From contig CBDCNI010000001.1 of NCBI GenBank assembly GCA_965219175.1, positions 3,286,001 through 3,350,000 of the forward strand: a DNA stretch of 64,000 bases. Reading direction: 5' to 3'. Shown piece after piece: positions 17,024-23,711 of the stretch. The stretch is from JBBPZK01 sp965219175 (GTDB taxonomy: Bacteria > Actinomycetota > Rubrobacteria > Rubrobacterales > Rubrobacteraceae). The notes under the pieces are model-generated. The model saw only the letters and a program-made list of their open reading frames with translations, did no database searches and was not told the origin of the DNA. A program made the position numbers and the translations under genes. The stretch's first letter is position 1; every line of letters begins with the position of its first letter.

Positions 17024-19502
17024 CCGCAAGGAAGAGAGATTCGGCAGGCTCGCCCTGGAGACCGCCGCACCCCTTGAGTTACTCAGAGCGGAGGCCGCCC
17101 ACGGGCGCAGTAAGGTCTTCGCCGCGCTCGACGCCCTGGTCGGTCGGTTCGCGCTCCGCTCTTTGCGCGGAGAGATTCCTTTCCATGTCGAGGGCGAGGA
17201 CACGCGCGCCACCGGCCGCCCGGCGACGCTACGCTTGAGTAGTCTCAGTGACGAAGATAGACAGGTGCTAGACAAGCTATTCTCGCTGGAAAAACAGCAG
17301 GCTCGGGGTAGCTGGTCCTCCCGTGTCAAAATCGACGGTCGGATGGGGCGGCTTCACTTCCCGCACCACCTCATGAAGCACGGCAGGTTCTTCCACGAGT
17401 CGGTGGAGTCTGACACCTACCGGCCGGTATCGGCGGAGGCCTCCCCCGAAGCCTTGCTCGCCCATACGGTGCTGGACCCCATGTTCTCGTCACTCTACGA
17501 GCCCTTCGTCCTGCGCTCCGGCCGCGCCTTCCCACCTTCCTTCGACGACTCGCCCGAGAAGGCGGAGAGTTCAAGGGAGAGAAGGCGAACCCGATGGCAG
17601 GAGGTGGACACCTTCTTCGCGGCGCTCAACCTCGGCGTCGAGCCTGAGTTGTCGGCTGTGAGGCCCGGCGGAGGCTGGTCCAGACTTCGCGCTGCGGAGC
17701 AACTCTCCGCCAAAGTAGCGCTCGCCGACGCTATCCGGCGCGAGGCGGAGCGCGTGGGACCGGCCTCGCTCGGGGCACGTTATCGCGCTTTCCGCCTGCT
17801 CCCACTCCTACAACGTTACTACGCTAAAGCCAAAAAGGACGGTAGGATCTTGCGCCGTCGCGCCCTCACCCGCGAGTATGAGGCGACGCTCTCAGGGTTC
17901 TTCGGCGGCGACTGGCTGGCTCTCCTCGATTACCTGGGCGAGGAGCCGCACTCAGACGAGCACATCGCAACTGCTCTGCCGGAGACTAGACTCTACCTCA
18001 CTCCCTCGCAAGAGGTTGACACGAAGCTCGGCGTGGAGAGCGTGAGCGAAGAGCAGCTCAAGCTCATAGCCACCTCGTTGTTCGGCGGCGAGACGTCGCC
18101 AGTGGAACGACGCCTTTCGGCGCTCACTCGCTACTGGCAGGCCTTCGACTCGCTCCACACCCGACAAGAGAGCGGCATGGAGCCTCTGTGGGGGCTCGTT
18201 GAGGATCACCTTGGATTCGTGCTCTTCCGCACCGAAAAGGACAACTCGCCCCACCGCAAGGGCCTGTACCGACGCGCGCTGCCGGACGATCTGCTCGACG
18301 AGATAGACGAGCTCTGGGGATCGGCAATGTCGCCCAGAGAGCCCGCCAGGATCGTCACCGATCCCTTTCCGCACGTCCGCTTGGCGGAGATCTTCGGTCC
18401 CGCGCTCCGGTTCTGGCACGGCTGTGCCCTCACCGCATGGTTTCTCTGTGAGGGTCCCTACTCGCGCACGGACATGGCCGGACTCAAGGATTATCATAGC
18501 CGAGCTCTCGCGGAGCTAGAGGACCTCGGCGCCCCGGTCGACCGGAGCATGTTCGCCGAACTCATCGCCGCCGAGACACGGCTGGGAGAGCCGCAGCCCA
18601 CCCGCACCGAGACCCGAGAGGTGGAGGTCGAGCCGGGATTGGTTATCGAGACCAGCATGAGCCACGGCTCCCACAGGGAAGGTTTCGAGAATCTCAGGGA
18701 CATAATCACCAGGCATCGTAGGGTCTGGGCCGAAAAGCATCTCCAGCGCTATCTCAGCAAGCGGGCGGAGAACGACGTGCGAGAGGCTGTCAAAGTCTTC
18801 CACGTTAAGAGCGCAGAACGGGGTGGGAAGCCACCCACACCCAAGCAGTTCGCCAGAACCGCCGCGATCCCAGCGAACCGGTGGTTCGGGGGCGACGTGA
18901 AGGCGCTGTACCGTGCCTTCGGTGAGCGCTCCCCGGTCTCGCCGGTGCGCGTTCGCATAGTACCCGAAGACGTCGAAAGCTTCGTAGCCCGAGTGTACGC
19001 AGCCCTGGGTGGGGTCAAGGTGTCATCCTCCCCGGAGGCCTTCGACCAGGCATCGAGAGAGAAACACAACCGCAAGATCTCAGACAACCACAACAAGGCC
19101 GAGTTAGCCAATAAGGCCCTCGAATACCTGCGTCTGGAGGAGACCTTCGGGCGGCCTCCAACCCTCAAGGAGTTCGGCAAGGGTGGCTTTGAGCACCGGG
19201 CCGCAGAGGCAGGCCTCGGGGCGAAGCCGGAGTTAGCTTGGACCAGATACGAGCGCATAATCCGCGATGTCCTCCTCGCGAGAACCGAAGGTGAGCCCCG
19301 CGATAACAGCGAGCAGGAACGCGCCGCCAACCGCGTGCAATACGGCGAGATCCCTTACGAGGCCAAAGAATCTCCCGAACAACCAGCCGCCCAGGAGAGC
19401 GAAGCCGAAGGCCGGCGCAGGACGTTCGACACCGAGATCCAACACCATACTGAGAGCGAGCGAGAAACGTCCTCCTGGTGGCGGCGCCTGTTCGGCCGCT
19501 GA
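17016..19502 (+). CDS. Large uncharacterised partner of the nuclease-helicase
   Basis: An 828-residue soluble protein with no catalytic motif or family that I can name. It is mostly helical, with an Arg-rich segment near 184-192. Two C-terminal segments resemble each other: GGKPPTPKQFA at about 603 and FGRPPTLKEFG at about 711, each followed by a helix rich in aromatic and basic residues. These may be repeated DNA-binding modules. The acidic, disordered-looking tail (about 760-815) ends in WWRRLFGR, which could contact a membrane or partner. The 8-base overlap with the helicase implies coupled translation and probably a stoichiometric complex. Confidence 0.75.
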   Translation: MADRKEERFGRLALETAAPLELLRAEAAHGRSKVFAALDALVGRFALRSLRGEIPFHVEGEDTRATGRPATLRLSSLSDEDRQVLDKLFSLEKQQARGSWSSRVKIDGRMGRLHFPHHLMKHGRFFHESVESDTYRPVSAEASPEALLAHTVLDPMFSSLYEPFVLRSGRAFPPSFDDSPEKAESSRERRRTRWQEVDTFFAALNLGVEPELSAVRPGGGWSRLRAAEQLSAKVALADAIRREAERVGPASLGARYRAFRLLPLLQRYYAKAKKDGRILRRRALTREYEATLSGFFGGDWLALLDYLGEEPHSDEHIATALPETRLYLTPSQEVDTKLGVESVSEEQLKLIATSLFGGETSPVERRLSALTRYWQAFDSLHTRQESGMEPLWGLVEDHLGFVLFRTEKDNSPHRKGLYRRALPDDLLDEIDELWGSAMSPREPARIVTDPFPHVRLAEIFGPALRFWHGCALTAWFLCEGPYSRTDMAGLKDYHSRALAELEDLGAPVDRSMFAELIAAETRLGEPQPTRTETREVEVEPGLVIETSMSHGSHREGFENLRDIITRHRRVWAEKHLQRYLSKRAENDVREAVKVFHVKSAERGGKPPTPKQFARTAAIPANRWFGGDVKALYRAFGERSPVSPVRVRIVPEDVESFVARVYAALGGVKVSSSPEAFDQASREKHNRKISDNHNKAELANKALEYLRLEETFGRPPTLKEFGKGGFEHRAAEAGLGAKPELAWTRYERIIRDVLLARTEGEPRDNSEQERAANRVQYGEIPYEAKESPEQPAAQESEAEGRRRTFDTEIQHHTESERETSSWWRRLFGR

Positions 19503-19656
19503 ACAACAATACTCTCCTTTGCCCTCATGGCTCTGCGCCCAACAAAGCTCCGCATTGTGCTTGATAAAGCGTAGGAGACCCGTTCGTGAACGGACGTCCG
19601 ATCTCCAGAGAAGAGAGCTCATCGACCACAGCAACGACCGTCGCGGCGAGCTGTAT

Positions 19657-19685
19657 TTGACATCTCTTACGCATATCGGTATACT
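19657..19685 (+). promoter_or_regulatory. Promoter of the RES/Xre toxin-antitoxin operon
   Basis: TTGACA (19657-19662), a 17-bp spacer, TATACT (19680-19685). The 11 bases TCGGTATACTG over the -10 are identical to those at the 5.4-kb promoter, so one arm of the ACCGA-N5-TCGGT operator is present and the other is not. A purine-rich AGAAGG site follows before the antitoxin start. Confidence 0.75.
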
Positions 19686-19727
19686 GAATCCACAACTTAC
19701 TACAAAGAAAAGAAGGTGAAACCTGTG

Positions 19728-20387
19728 ATGGACCGCTTGGCCTTTAGGATCTCCACTCCCGCCCCCACTGCCAAGGGAGCGGCGGCCAAGGCACGCCAGA
19801 AGAAGGCAGCCACCCGTACGGTAGAGGCCCTGCAGCATCTGCTGGAACAATCTTCGGTGGAGGATCTGGATGTTTTATCTTCTCGCATCGAGCAGGCGCT
19901 TCGCATAGAGCGAAAGCTCGAATCCCCGGAGAGGTACGAAGAGCGGGAAGAACTCGTGGCCGACCTAACCGGCGGGCGCGAGTACGGCCGCCAGGAGAGA
20001 TCCGCACTGGAGATGGCTACGCTGGCCCGATCATTCAAGCGCCGCAGGGAGTTGCTTGAAGGATCATTAACCGCATCTCAGGTGGCGGACCTACTCGGCA
20101 CCACCCGCCAAACGCCCCACGACCGCGTGAAGGGTGGCACACTACTGGCCGTCCTGGATCGGGGGGCCTGGAGATTCCCCGCTTGGCAGTTCGACCCCTC
20201 GGGACCAGACGGTGTCGTCAAGGGACTGCCAGAGGTGCTGCGGACGCTCCACGCTTCGCCTCTTGCGAAGGCGAGTTGGCTCGTACGGCCTAACCAGTAC
20301 CTGGAGGGTCGAACTCCGCTGGAGACGTTGAGAGAGGGGCAGATCGAGGCAGTAAGGAGCACGGCGGAGACGGTCGGGGCGAGCTAG
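19728..20387 (+). CDS. Xre/MbcA/ParS-type antitoxin
   Basis: The C-terminal part is a helix-turn-helix (LTASQVADLLGTTRQTPHDRV) followed by the DUF2384-like tail, with PNQYLEGRTPLETL and a terminal ETVGAS, typical of antitoxins paired with RES toxins. The N-terminal 90 residues are an extra helical, charged region. ATG 19728 or GTG 19725 follows AGAAGG. The toxin gene begins one base after the stop. It would neutralise the toxin and repress the promoter at 19657-19685. Confidence 0.8.
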   Translation: MDRLAFRISTPAPTAKGAAAKARQKKAATRTVEALQHLLEQSSVEDLDVLSSRIEQALRIERKLESPERYEEREELVADLTGGREYGRQERSALEMATLARSFKRRRELLEGSLTASQVADLLGTTRQTPHDRVKGGTLLAVLDRGAWRFPAWQFDPSGPDGVVKGLPEVLRTLHASPLAKASWLVRPNQYLEGRTPLETLREGQIEAVRSTAETVGAS

Positions 20388-20388
20388 A

Positions 20389-21021
20389 TTGGTCGTCGTC
20401 GACCCTCCACCGCCACAGCGTCGGCCTAACCCACTATTTCATGATCTCCCCTCCGGGAGTCGGTTGGTCAGGCTGTTCGACCCCTCTCGACATGGGGCAA
20501 CGGCGACCGGATTCCGCTCGTACGGTCCTCTGCTCCGCTTCGACCACCATCGTGGGCGAGAGGACGGCAAGCCTGATGATGACACAGAGCGGAGGATCTA
20601 CTACGCTGCCATGACCTTATCAAGTTGCCTGGTAGAGATTTTTGGCGACACTGGTGTGGTGGACCTCCACCGCCACCACGTAGCCTCACCTATCCTCCAG
20701 CGTGACCTTCGCCTTCTCAACTTACGGCACAACGGTGCGATGAGGGCCGGGACGAAAGCGGCGATCGCGAAGGTCGCCGACAGGAACATCTCTCAGGCCT
20801 GGTCGCGCCACTTCTACGAGACGCCGGAGGTCTATAGTGATCTGGACGGCGTAATCTACCTCAACGCCCACAACGACGAAGATGCCATCGCACTCTACGA
20901 GCGGGCATCCGACGCGTTGGAGTGCCCACCGGAGCGCGTTATGAGGCTCAATGATGAGGCGCTGCGGGCGGCGGTACTGGAAGCAGCCGACGACAATGAC
21001 CTCGTAGTCGACGACATCTAA
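20389..21021 (+). CDS. RES-domain toxin
   Basis: A RES-family protein (NAD-degrading toxins such as MbcT). Visible signatures are RLVRLFDP (about 26-33), LRFDHHRG, IYYAAMTLSSCLVEIFGD (about 71-88) and GVIYLNAHNDEDAIALYERA near 153-172. The Arg and Glu of the RES triad are present. At the place of the usual Ser after IY the sequence reads LNAHN, so the third residue may be replaced by Asn. The start is probably the TTG at 20389, coupled to the antitoxin stop. Confidence 0.8.
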   Translation: MVVVDPPPPQRRPNPLFHDLPSGSRLVRLFDPSRHGATATGFRSYGPLLRFDHHRGREDGKPDDDTERRIYYAAMTLSSCLVEIFGDTGVVDLHRHHVASPILQRDLRLLNLRHNGAMRAGTKAAIAKVADRNISQAWSRHFYETPEVYSDLDGVIYLNAHNDEDAIALYERASDALECPPERVMRLNDEALRAAVLEAADDNDLVVDDI

Positions 21022-21037
21022 TCATCGTTCTCCCCTA

Positions 21038-21394
21038 CTATCGATTCATGAGCCACTCGTCTAGTTCCCGAACATTGTAGAGTATGCCTCGTTCACTCAC
21101 GTAGTGTCTCGGTAACTGAGGCGCTATCCTCTCGAACTGCTTCTTGGTCCTCTTGAGATGTAGCCGCGCTCCTTCCCCATCCACCCACTCCTCACGCCTA
21201 GTTGCAGCAAGTTCTGCCGTAGTCTGAGCGAGTCTCTCGGTAACTTCCGAAAGGGTATGGGCCACGTCGGTGAGCGCCGATGTCTCGAACTGGCGCAAGG
21301 TATCCCTGGCCTCCGATAGCGCTCTCGCCATATCCGTAGACGAGGAAGTGCGATCCACCTCGGCAAGCGCGCTGGTCTTGTTCTCCCCAAGCAC
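21038..21394 (-). CDS. Coiled-coil protein with excisionase-like DNA-binding domain
   Basis: A 118-residue protein. Residues 1 to about 75 form an amphipathic Ala/Leu/Glu/Thr coiled coil, and the last 45 (LHLKRTKKQFERIAP, then ILYNVRELDEWL) look like a MerR/excisionase-type winged helix. GTG 21394 lies 6 bases after a TAGACT -10 box and has no ribosome site, suggesting a leaderless mRNA. Its promoter carries ACCGA-N5-TCGGT in the spacer, so it belongs to the same regulon as the replication operon. It may be an excisionase or partition/regulatory protein (inference). Confidence 0.6.
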   Translation of the reverse strand: MLGENKTSALAEVDRTSSSTDMARALSEARDTLRQFETSALTDVAHTLSEVTERLAQTTAELAATRREEWVDGEGARLHLKRTKKQFERIAPQLPRHYVSERGILYNVRELDEWLMNR

Positions 21395-21400
21395 ATCTGC

Positions 21401-21429
21401 AGTCTACCGAAATATTCGGTACATGTCTA
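21401..21429 (-). promoter_or_regulatory. Promoter with ACCGA-N5-TCGGT operator in the spacer
   Basis: On the minus strand: TAGACA (21429-21424), 17-bp spacer, TAGACT (21406-21401), then 6 bases to the GTG at 21394. The operator ACCGA-AATAT-TCGGT (21406-21420) occupies the spacer exactly as at 5.4 kb. Confidence 0.65.
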
Positions 21430-21505
21430 CCTGACTCTTAGCAAAGCTCAACTTCTGATTATGGAAACTAGAGAACGCCGACATCGTGGCATCCGCCGAA
21501 CGCGC

Positions 21506-22024
21506 TTACTGGCGAGTCTGAGGAGTGCCAGCCGCCTTTTTCGCCAACACGGCAAGCTCATCGGCCCGGTCGTTACCAGCCTTGTGCAGGCCTCCACCCT
21601 TTTGATGTCCTTTGACCTTTCTCCACCGCACCTCTTTGTGGCGCCGCACCGCTTTCAGGAGTCTCTCCCACAGATCCCTGTTCGACACCGGCTCTTTGAG
21701 GTTGTTGAGCCACCCATTATATTGCCACGTCTCGTGCCAGCCTCTTCTCATGCAGTTGACGAGGTAGGAGGAGTCGGAGTAGATGGTCACGACGTGCCCC
21801 TCCTCTATAGTCTCCAGGGCGACGCACGCGGCGGTCACCTCCATCCGCTGGTTTGTGGTGTCGGGCTCGCCGCCGCTGATCTCCTGGGTCTTGCCATCCC
21901 AGCTCACGACAACCCCGTAGCCCCCGGTGCCTCGGGAACCTATGGATGCCCCATCGGTGTAGGCGTAGGCCTCGGGCGAAGGCACCGGCTTTCTGGTCCA
22001 GCTCCCGCCTGTCCCCTCACTCAT
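21506..22024 (-). CDS. rnhA: Ribonuclease HI
   Basis: A complete type 1 RNase H that cleaves the RNA of RNA-DNA hybrids. The four catalytic acidic residues are in place: Asp24 (YTDGA), Glu62 (RMEVTA), Asp84 (YSDSSYLV) and Asp152 (AGNDRADELA), with the VKGH (about 137-140) segment. At 172 residues it has the length expected of stand-alone RNase HI. As it lies in the mobile segment and not in a housekeeping neighbourhood, it may help the element's own replication. No ribosome site is evident before the ATG. Confidence 0.92.
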   Translation of the reverse strand: MSEGTGGSWTRKPVPSPEAYAYTDGASIGSRGTGGYGVVVSWDGKTQEISGGEPDTTNQRMEVTAACVALETIEEGHVVTIYSDSSYLVNCMRRGWHETWQYNGWLNNLKEPVSNRDLWERLLKAVRRHKEVRWRKVKGHQKGGGLHKAGNDRADELAVLAKKAAGTPQTRQ

Positions 22025-22264
22025 CCGGTTACTATCGTCAGAGAAGTTGCCGCACGTACCATCGAGAGCTCAGAGCGGGAGGAGCGCGTCCGGCACCTGA
22101 CAGCTCTTGGCTTGACCGAATAGGATCTCCGTTCCGCAGTTAGCGAGACAGCGTACGATTTGGACGATGGTTTATTCTCTGAATCGGTTGGGGTGCGCAG
22201 CATGGGCAACAGTGTACTTCCAGACAACAAGCTCATCCGCTTAGTAAACAAGGTGGGCAGTTAG
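22025..22264 (+). other. Possible remnant of a small plus-strand gene
   Basis: One plus-strand frame reads a natural-looking peptide (VREVAARTIESSEREERVRHL, to a TAG at 22121). It continues in the same frame after the stop (SETAYDLDDG, then LPDNKLIRLVNKVG) to a TAG at 22262. There is no start codon with a ribosome site, so this is either a gene broken by a nonsense mutation or chance. No family is recognised. Confidence 0.25.
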
Positions 22265-22273
22265 CCAAGATCT

Positions 22274-22304
22274 GACCATAGTTTTGACCATAACCGCGAC
22301 CATA
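22274..22304. repeat. Three GACCATA repeats at 12-bp period
   Basis: GACCATA starts at 22274, 22286 and 22298, exactly 12 bp apart; the last two extend to GACCATAAC. A CCCC-N3-GGGG hairpin follows directly. Regular short repeats next to attachment-site scars are typical of recombinase or accessory-factor arm sites. No function is shown. Confidence 0.5.
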
Positions 22305-22355
22305 ACCCCGCTGGGGTCGAGGAGGGTCCACACGGGTCCATGCTTGAAGCCGAAG

Positions 22356-22383
22356 AGAAAAAGCCCCGCAAAACGGGGTTTTT
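22356..22383. terminator. Bidirectional intrinsic terminator
   Basis: Stem CCCCG (22363-22367) / CGGGG (22373-22377) with a CAAAA loop. It is flanked by an A-run (22357-22361) on the left and a T-run (22378-22383) on the right, so it can work in both directions. It lies immediately 3' of the tRNA-Gln half, as expected for a tRNA gene terminator. Confidence 0.8.
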
Positions 22384-22390
22384 GAGGAGC

Positions 22391-22434
22391 TGCCGGACCA
22401 GGATTCGAACCTGGACTAAGTGATTCAGAGTCAA
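22391..22434 (-). other. Lone 3' half of tRNA-Gln(CTG), probable attachment-site scar
   Basis: On the minus strand the sequence gives an anticodon loop with CTG (GACTCTGAATC), a T-arm CCAGG-TTCGAAT-CCTGG (22414-22398) and a 3' acceptor strand TCCGGCA (22397-22391). The matching 5' acceptor TGCCGGA and D-arm are not found upstream (22435-22520), so this is not a complete tRNA gene. Phage-like integrases commonly use the anticodon-to-3'-end part of tRNA genes as the att core. Confidence 0.65.
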
Positions 22435-22605
22435 GCGTAGTACAAAAACCGAATTAGGAACATCCGTCTACCACTTACACTACCACTTATGGGTGTGGGT
22501 ACACGGGGATTCGTAGGGATCTATCAACGGCGCACTGTAGCGCAAAGCCGGTAAACAGGGGCCAAACGGGACCCAGTGGGGTCCACGAAAGCACGGAAAG
22601 TCTCG

Positions 22606-22646
22606 CTACGAATCAGAAGGTCGCAGGTTCGAGTCCTGCCGAGCGC
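22606..22646 (+). repeat. 3' half of tRNA-Arg(ACG), attachment-site copy 1
   Basis: Begins in the anticodon loop (CTACGAATCAG) and runs through the T-arm GCAGG-TTCGAGT-CCTGC to the acceptor strand GAGCGC. There is no 5' half upstream. It matches 46897-46937 at all but one of 41 positions, in the same orientation. Related sequence continues beyond both copies (to about 22700 and 47040), including a shared CTTTAGTTC/T-rich stretch. Confidence 0.75.
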
Positions 22647-22864
22647 GCCCCTTCAGTTCCCGTGTTTGCAGGAATTTTTCCTTTAGTTTCGCCTCCATAG
22701 CGTCCAGGTTCTCAGCGTTTGACGGGAGCGTGACGAGAGTAGGTTCTCCTCCGGGTCCCTCGGGGTTACGAAAAGCAGTTCACCGAGGGCTTCCGCGGTC
22801 TGTTTTTGAAGATCGGCCTGAACGCCAGCACCAAATAATTAGCGTTCAGACTCGTCTAACCGTC

Positions 22865-23296
22865 TCACCCTTCCGCGACCTCCACAAAAGGATTCTCGAC
22901 GGTGAGGCCTTCGACCTCCTGCCCATGCTGTAGGTCCTCGGTGAGCAGACGTCCGGCCCCGGCCCGCAGCGCAGCCTCCACCACGAGCGCGTCCCAGAAG
23001 GAGAAAGACATAGTCCTGTGTCGTCTGATAGCGGCGAGTATCATAGTCTCGTCCGCCCGGATCAAGGGCAGCCAGGCGAAGTCCCGCACCTGCGCTTCGG
23101 CGACTTCAGGCGAAAGCGGCTCCGCCAGCTTGCGCGTCGCGTTGACGTAGAACTCCTGCAAGACCTGGGTGCTCAGGACCGCGCGACCGGCCTTCACTTC
23201 TTCGGAGAACACCTCCTGCGCCCTCTCCTTTTTCTCCGGAACAGAGTTATCGAAGAGATAGAGCAACACGTTGGTGTCGAAGAAAGCTCGGCTCAC
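22865..23296 (-). CDS. vapC: VapC-type PIN-domain ribonuclease toxin
   Basis: A PIN toxin of 143 residues. The first catalytic Asp is in FFDTNVLLY near the N-terminus, a conserved Glu lies in VLQEFYVN, and the later acidic residues are in SFWDALVVEAA and TEDLQHG. The GTG at 23296 overlaps the antitoxin stop as GTGA and is preferred to the longer frame starting inside the antitoxin gene. It presumably cleaves RNA when free of the antitoxin. A damaged second copy of the VLQ-FYVNATRKL region lies at 47.1 kb. Confidence 0.9.
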   Translation of the reverse strand: MSRAFFDTNVLLYLFDNSVPEKKERAQEVFSEEVKAGRAVLSTQVLQEFYVNATRKLAEPLSPEVAEAQVRDFAWLPLIRADETMILAAIRRHRTMSFSFWDALVVEAALRAGAGRLLTEDLQHGQEVEGLTVENPFVEVAEG

Positions 23297-23553
23297 CTCT
23301 TGGGATACCGCCCGAGCCTCTCCTCGTAGGCGTCTTCCCGCTTCCACCTGCGTCCGCCAAGCCCAGAACCAGACTTCGATTCGCGCGACGCCTTTATGAT
23401 CCTGCGGGCAGCGTCGATCTGCTCTTGCCTGCTTCCCGCGTACTCCTCCAGATACTCCCGCAGAACCGCGTTTACGGACGTGTCCTCATCCAACGCCCGC
23501 ATCCGCGCCCGCTTTAGCGTCCGCTCGTCTACCGTAATCGTCAAGTTGGTCAT
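23293..23553 (-). CDS. vapB: VapB-type ribbon-helix-helix antitoxin
   Basis: An 86-residue protein. The N-terminal LTITVDERTLKRARMRALDEDTSV... segment is a ribbon-helix-helix (strand, then two helices ending near residue 45). The basic C-terminus should cover the toxin's active site. ATG 23553 follows a GAGGAGAA site, and the palindrome CTCGTG-N3-CACGAG is directly upstream. Confidence 0.88.
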   Translation of the reverse strand: MTNLTITVDERTLKRARMRALDEDTSVNAVLREYLEEYAGSRQEQIDAARRIIKASRESKSGSGLGGRRWKREDAYEERLGRYPKR

Positions 23554-23561
23554 TTCTTCTC

Positions 23562-23576
23562 CTCGTGTAGCACGAG
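23562..23576. promoter_or_regulatory. Probable vapBC autoregulatory operator
   Basis: Perfect palindrome CTCGTG-TAG-CACGAG at 23562-23576, just upstream of vapB and overlapping its ribosome site. GTGTAGCA occurs here and again 15 bp further upstream (23581-23588). Antitoxin binding would repress the operon. Confidence 0.6.
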
Positions 23577-23711
23577 TTCAGTGTAGCATTACTCTATCGT
23601 TAAACGTATCAAAAGTTTGCTGGAGTCTCGGCCATTATCGGCAGTTTTTGCAAAGCCGCTCGCTCACGAATTGTAGGTGACTCGTAGATGCGCATAAAAC
23701 ATCTTTACGGG

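Noticed and set aside
19666..19680. Fourth full copy of ACCGA-N5-TCGGT in the RES/Xre promoter
   Set aside because: Only the right arm matches (TCGGT); the left arm reads CTTAC, so it is reported as a half-site only.
22391..22500. A complete tRNA-Gln gene, possibly with an intron in the anticodon loop
   Set aside because: CACTTA-like sequences further upstream can pair with the anticodon stem, but the 5' acceptor strand and D-arm are absent and the insert is too short for a group I intron.
22590..22646. A complete tRNA-Arg gene
   Set aside because: Only the part from the anticodon loop to the 3' acceptor strand is present.
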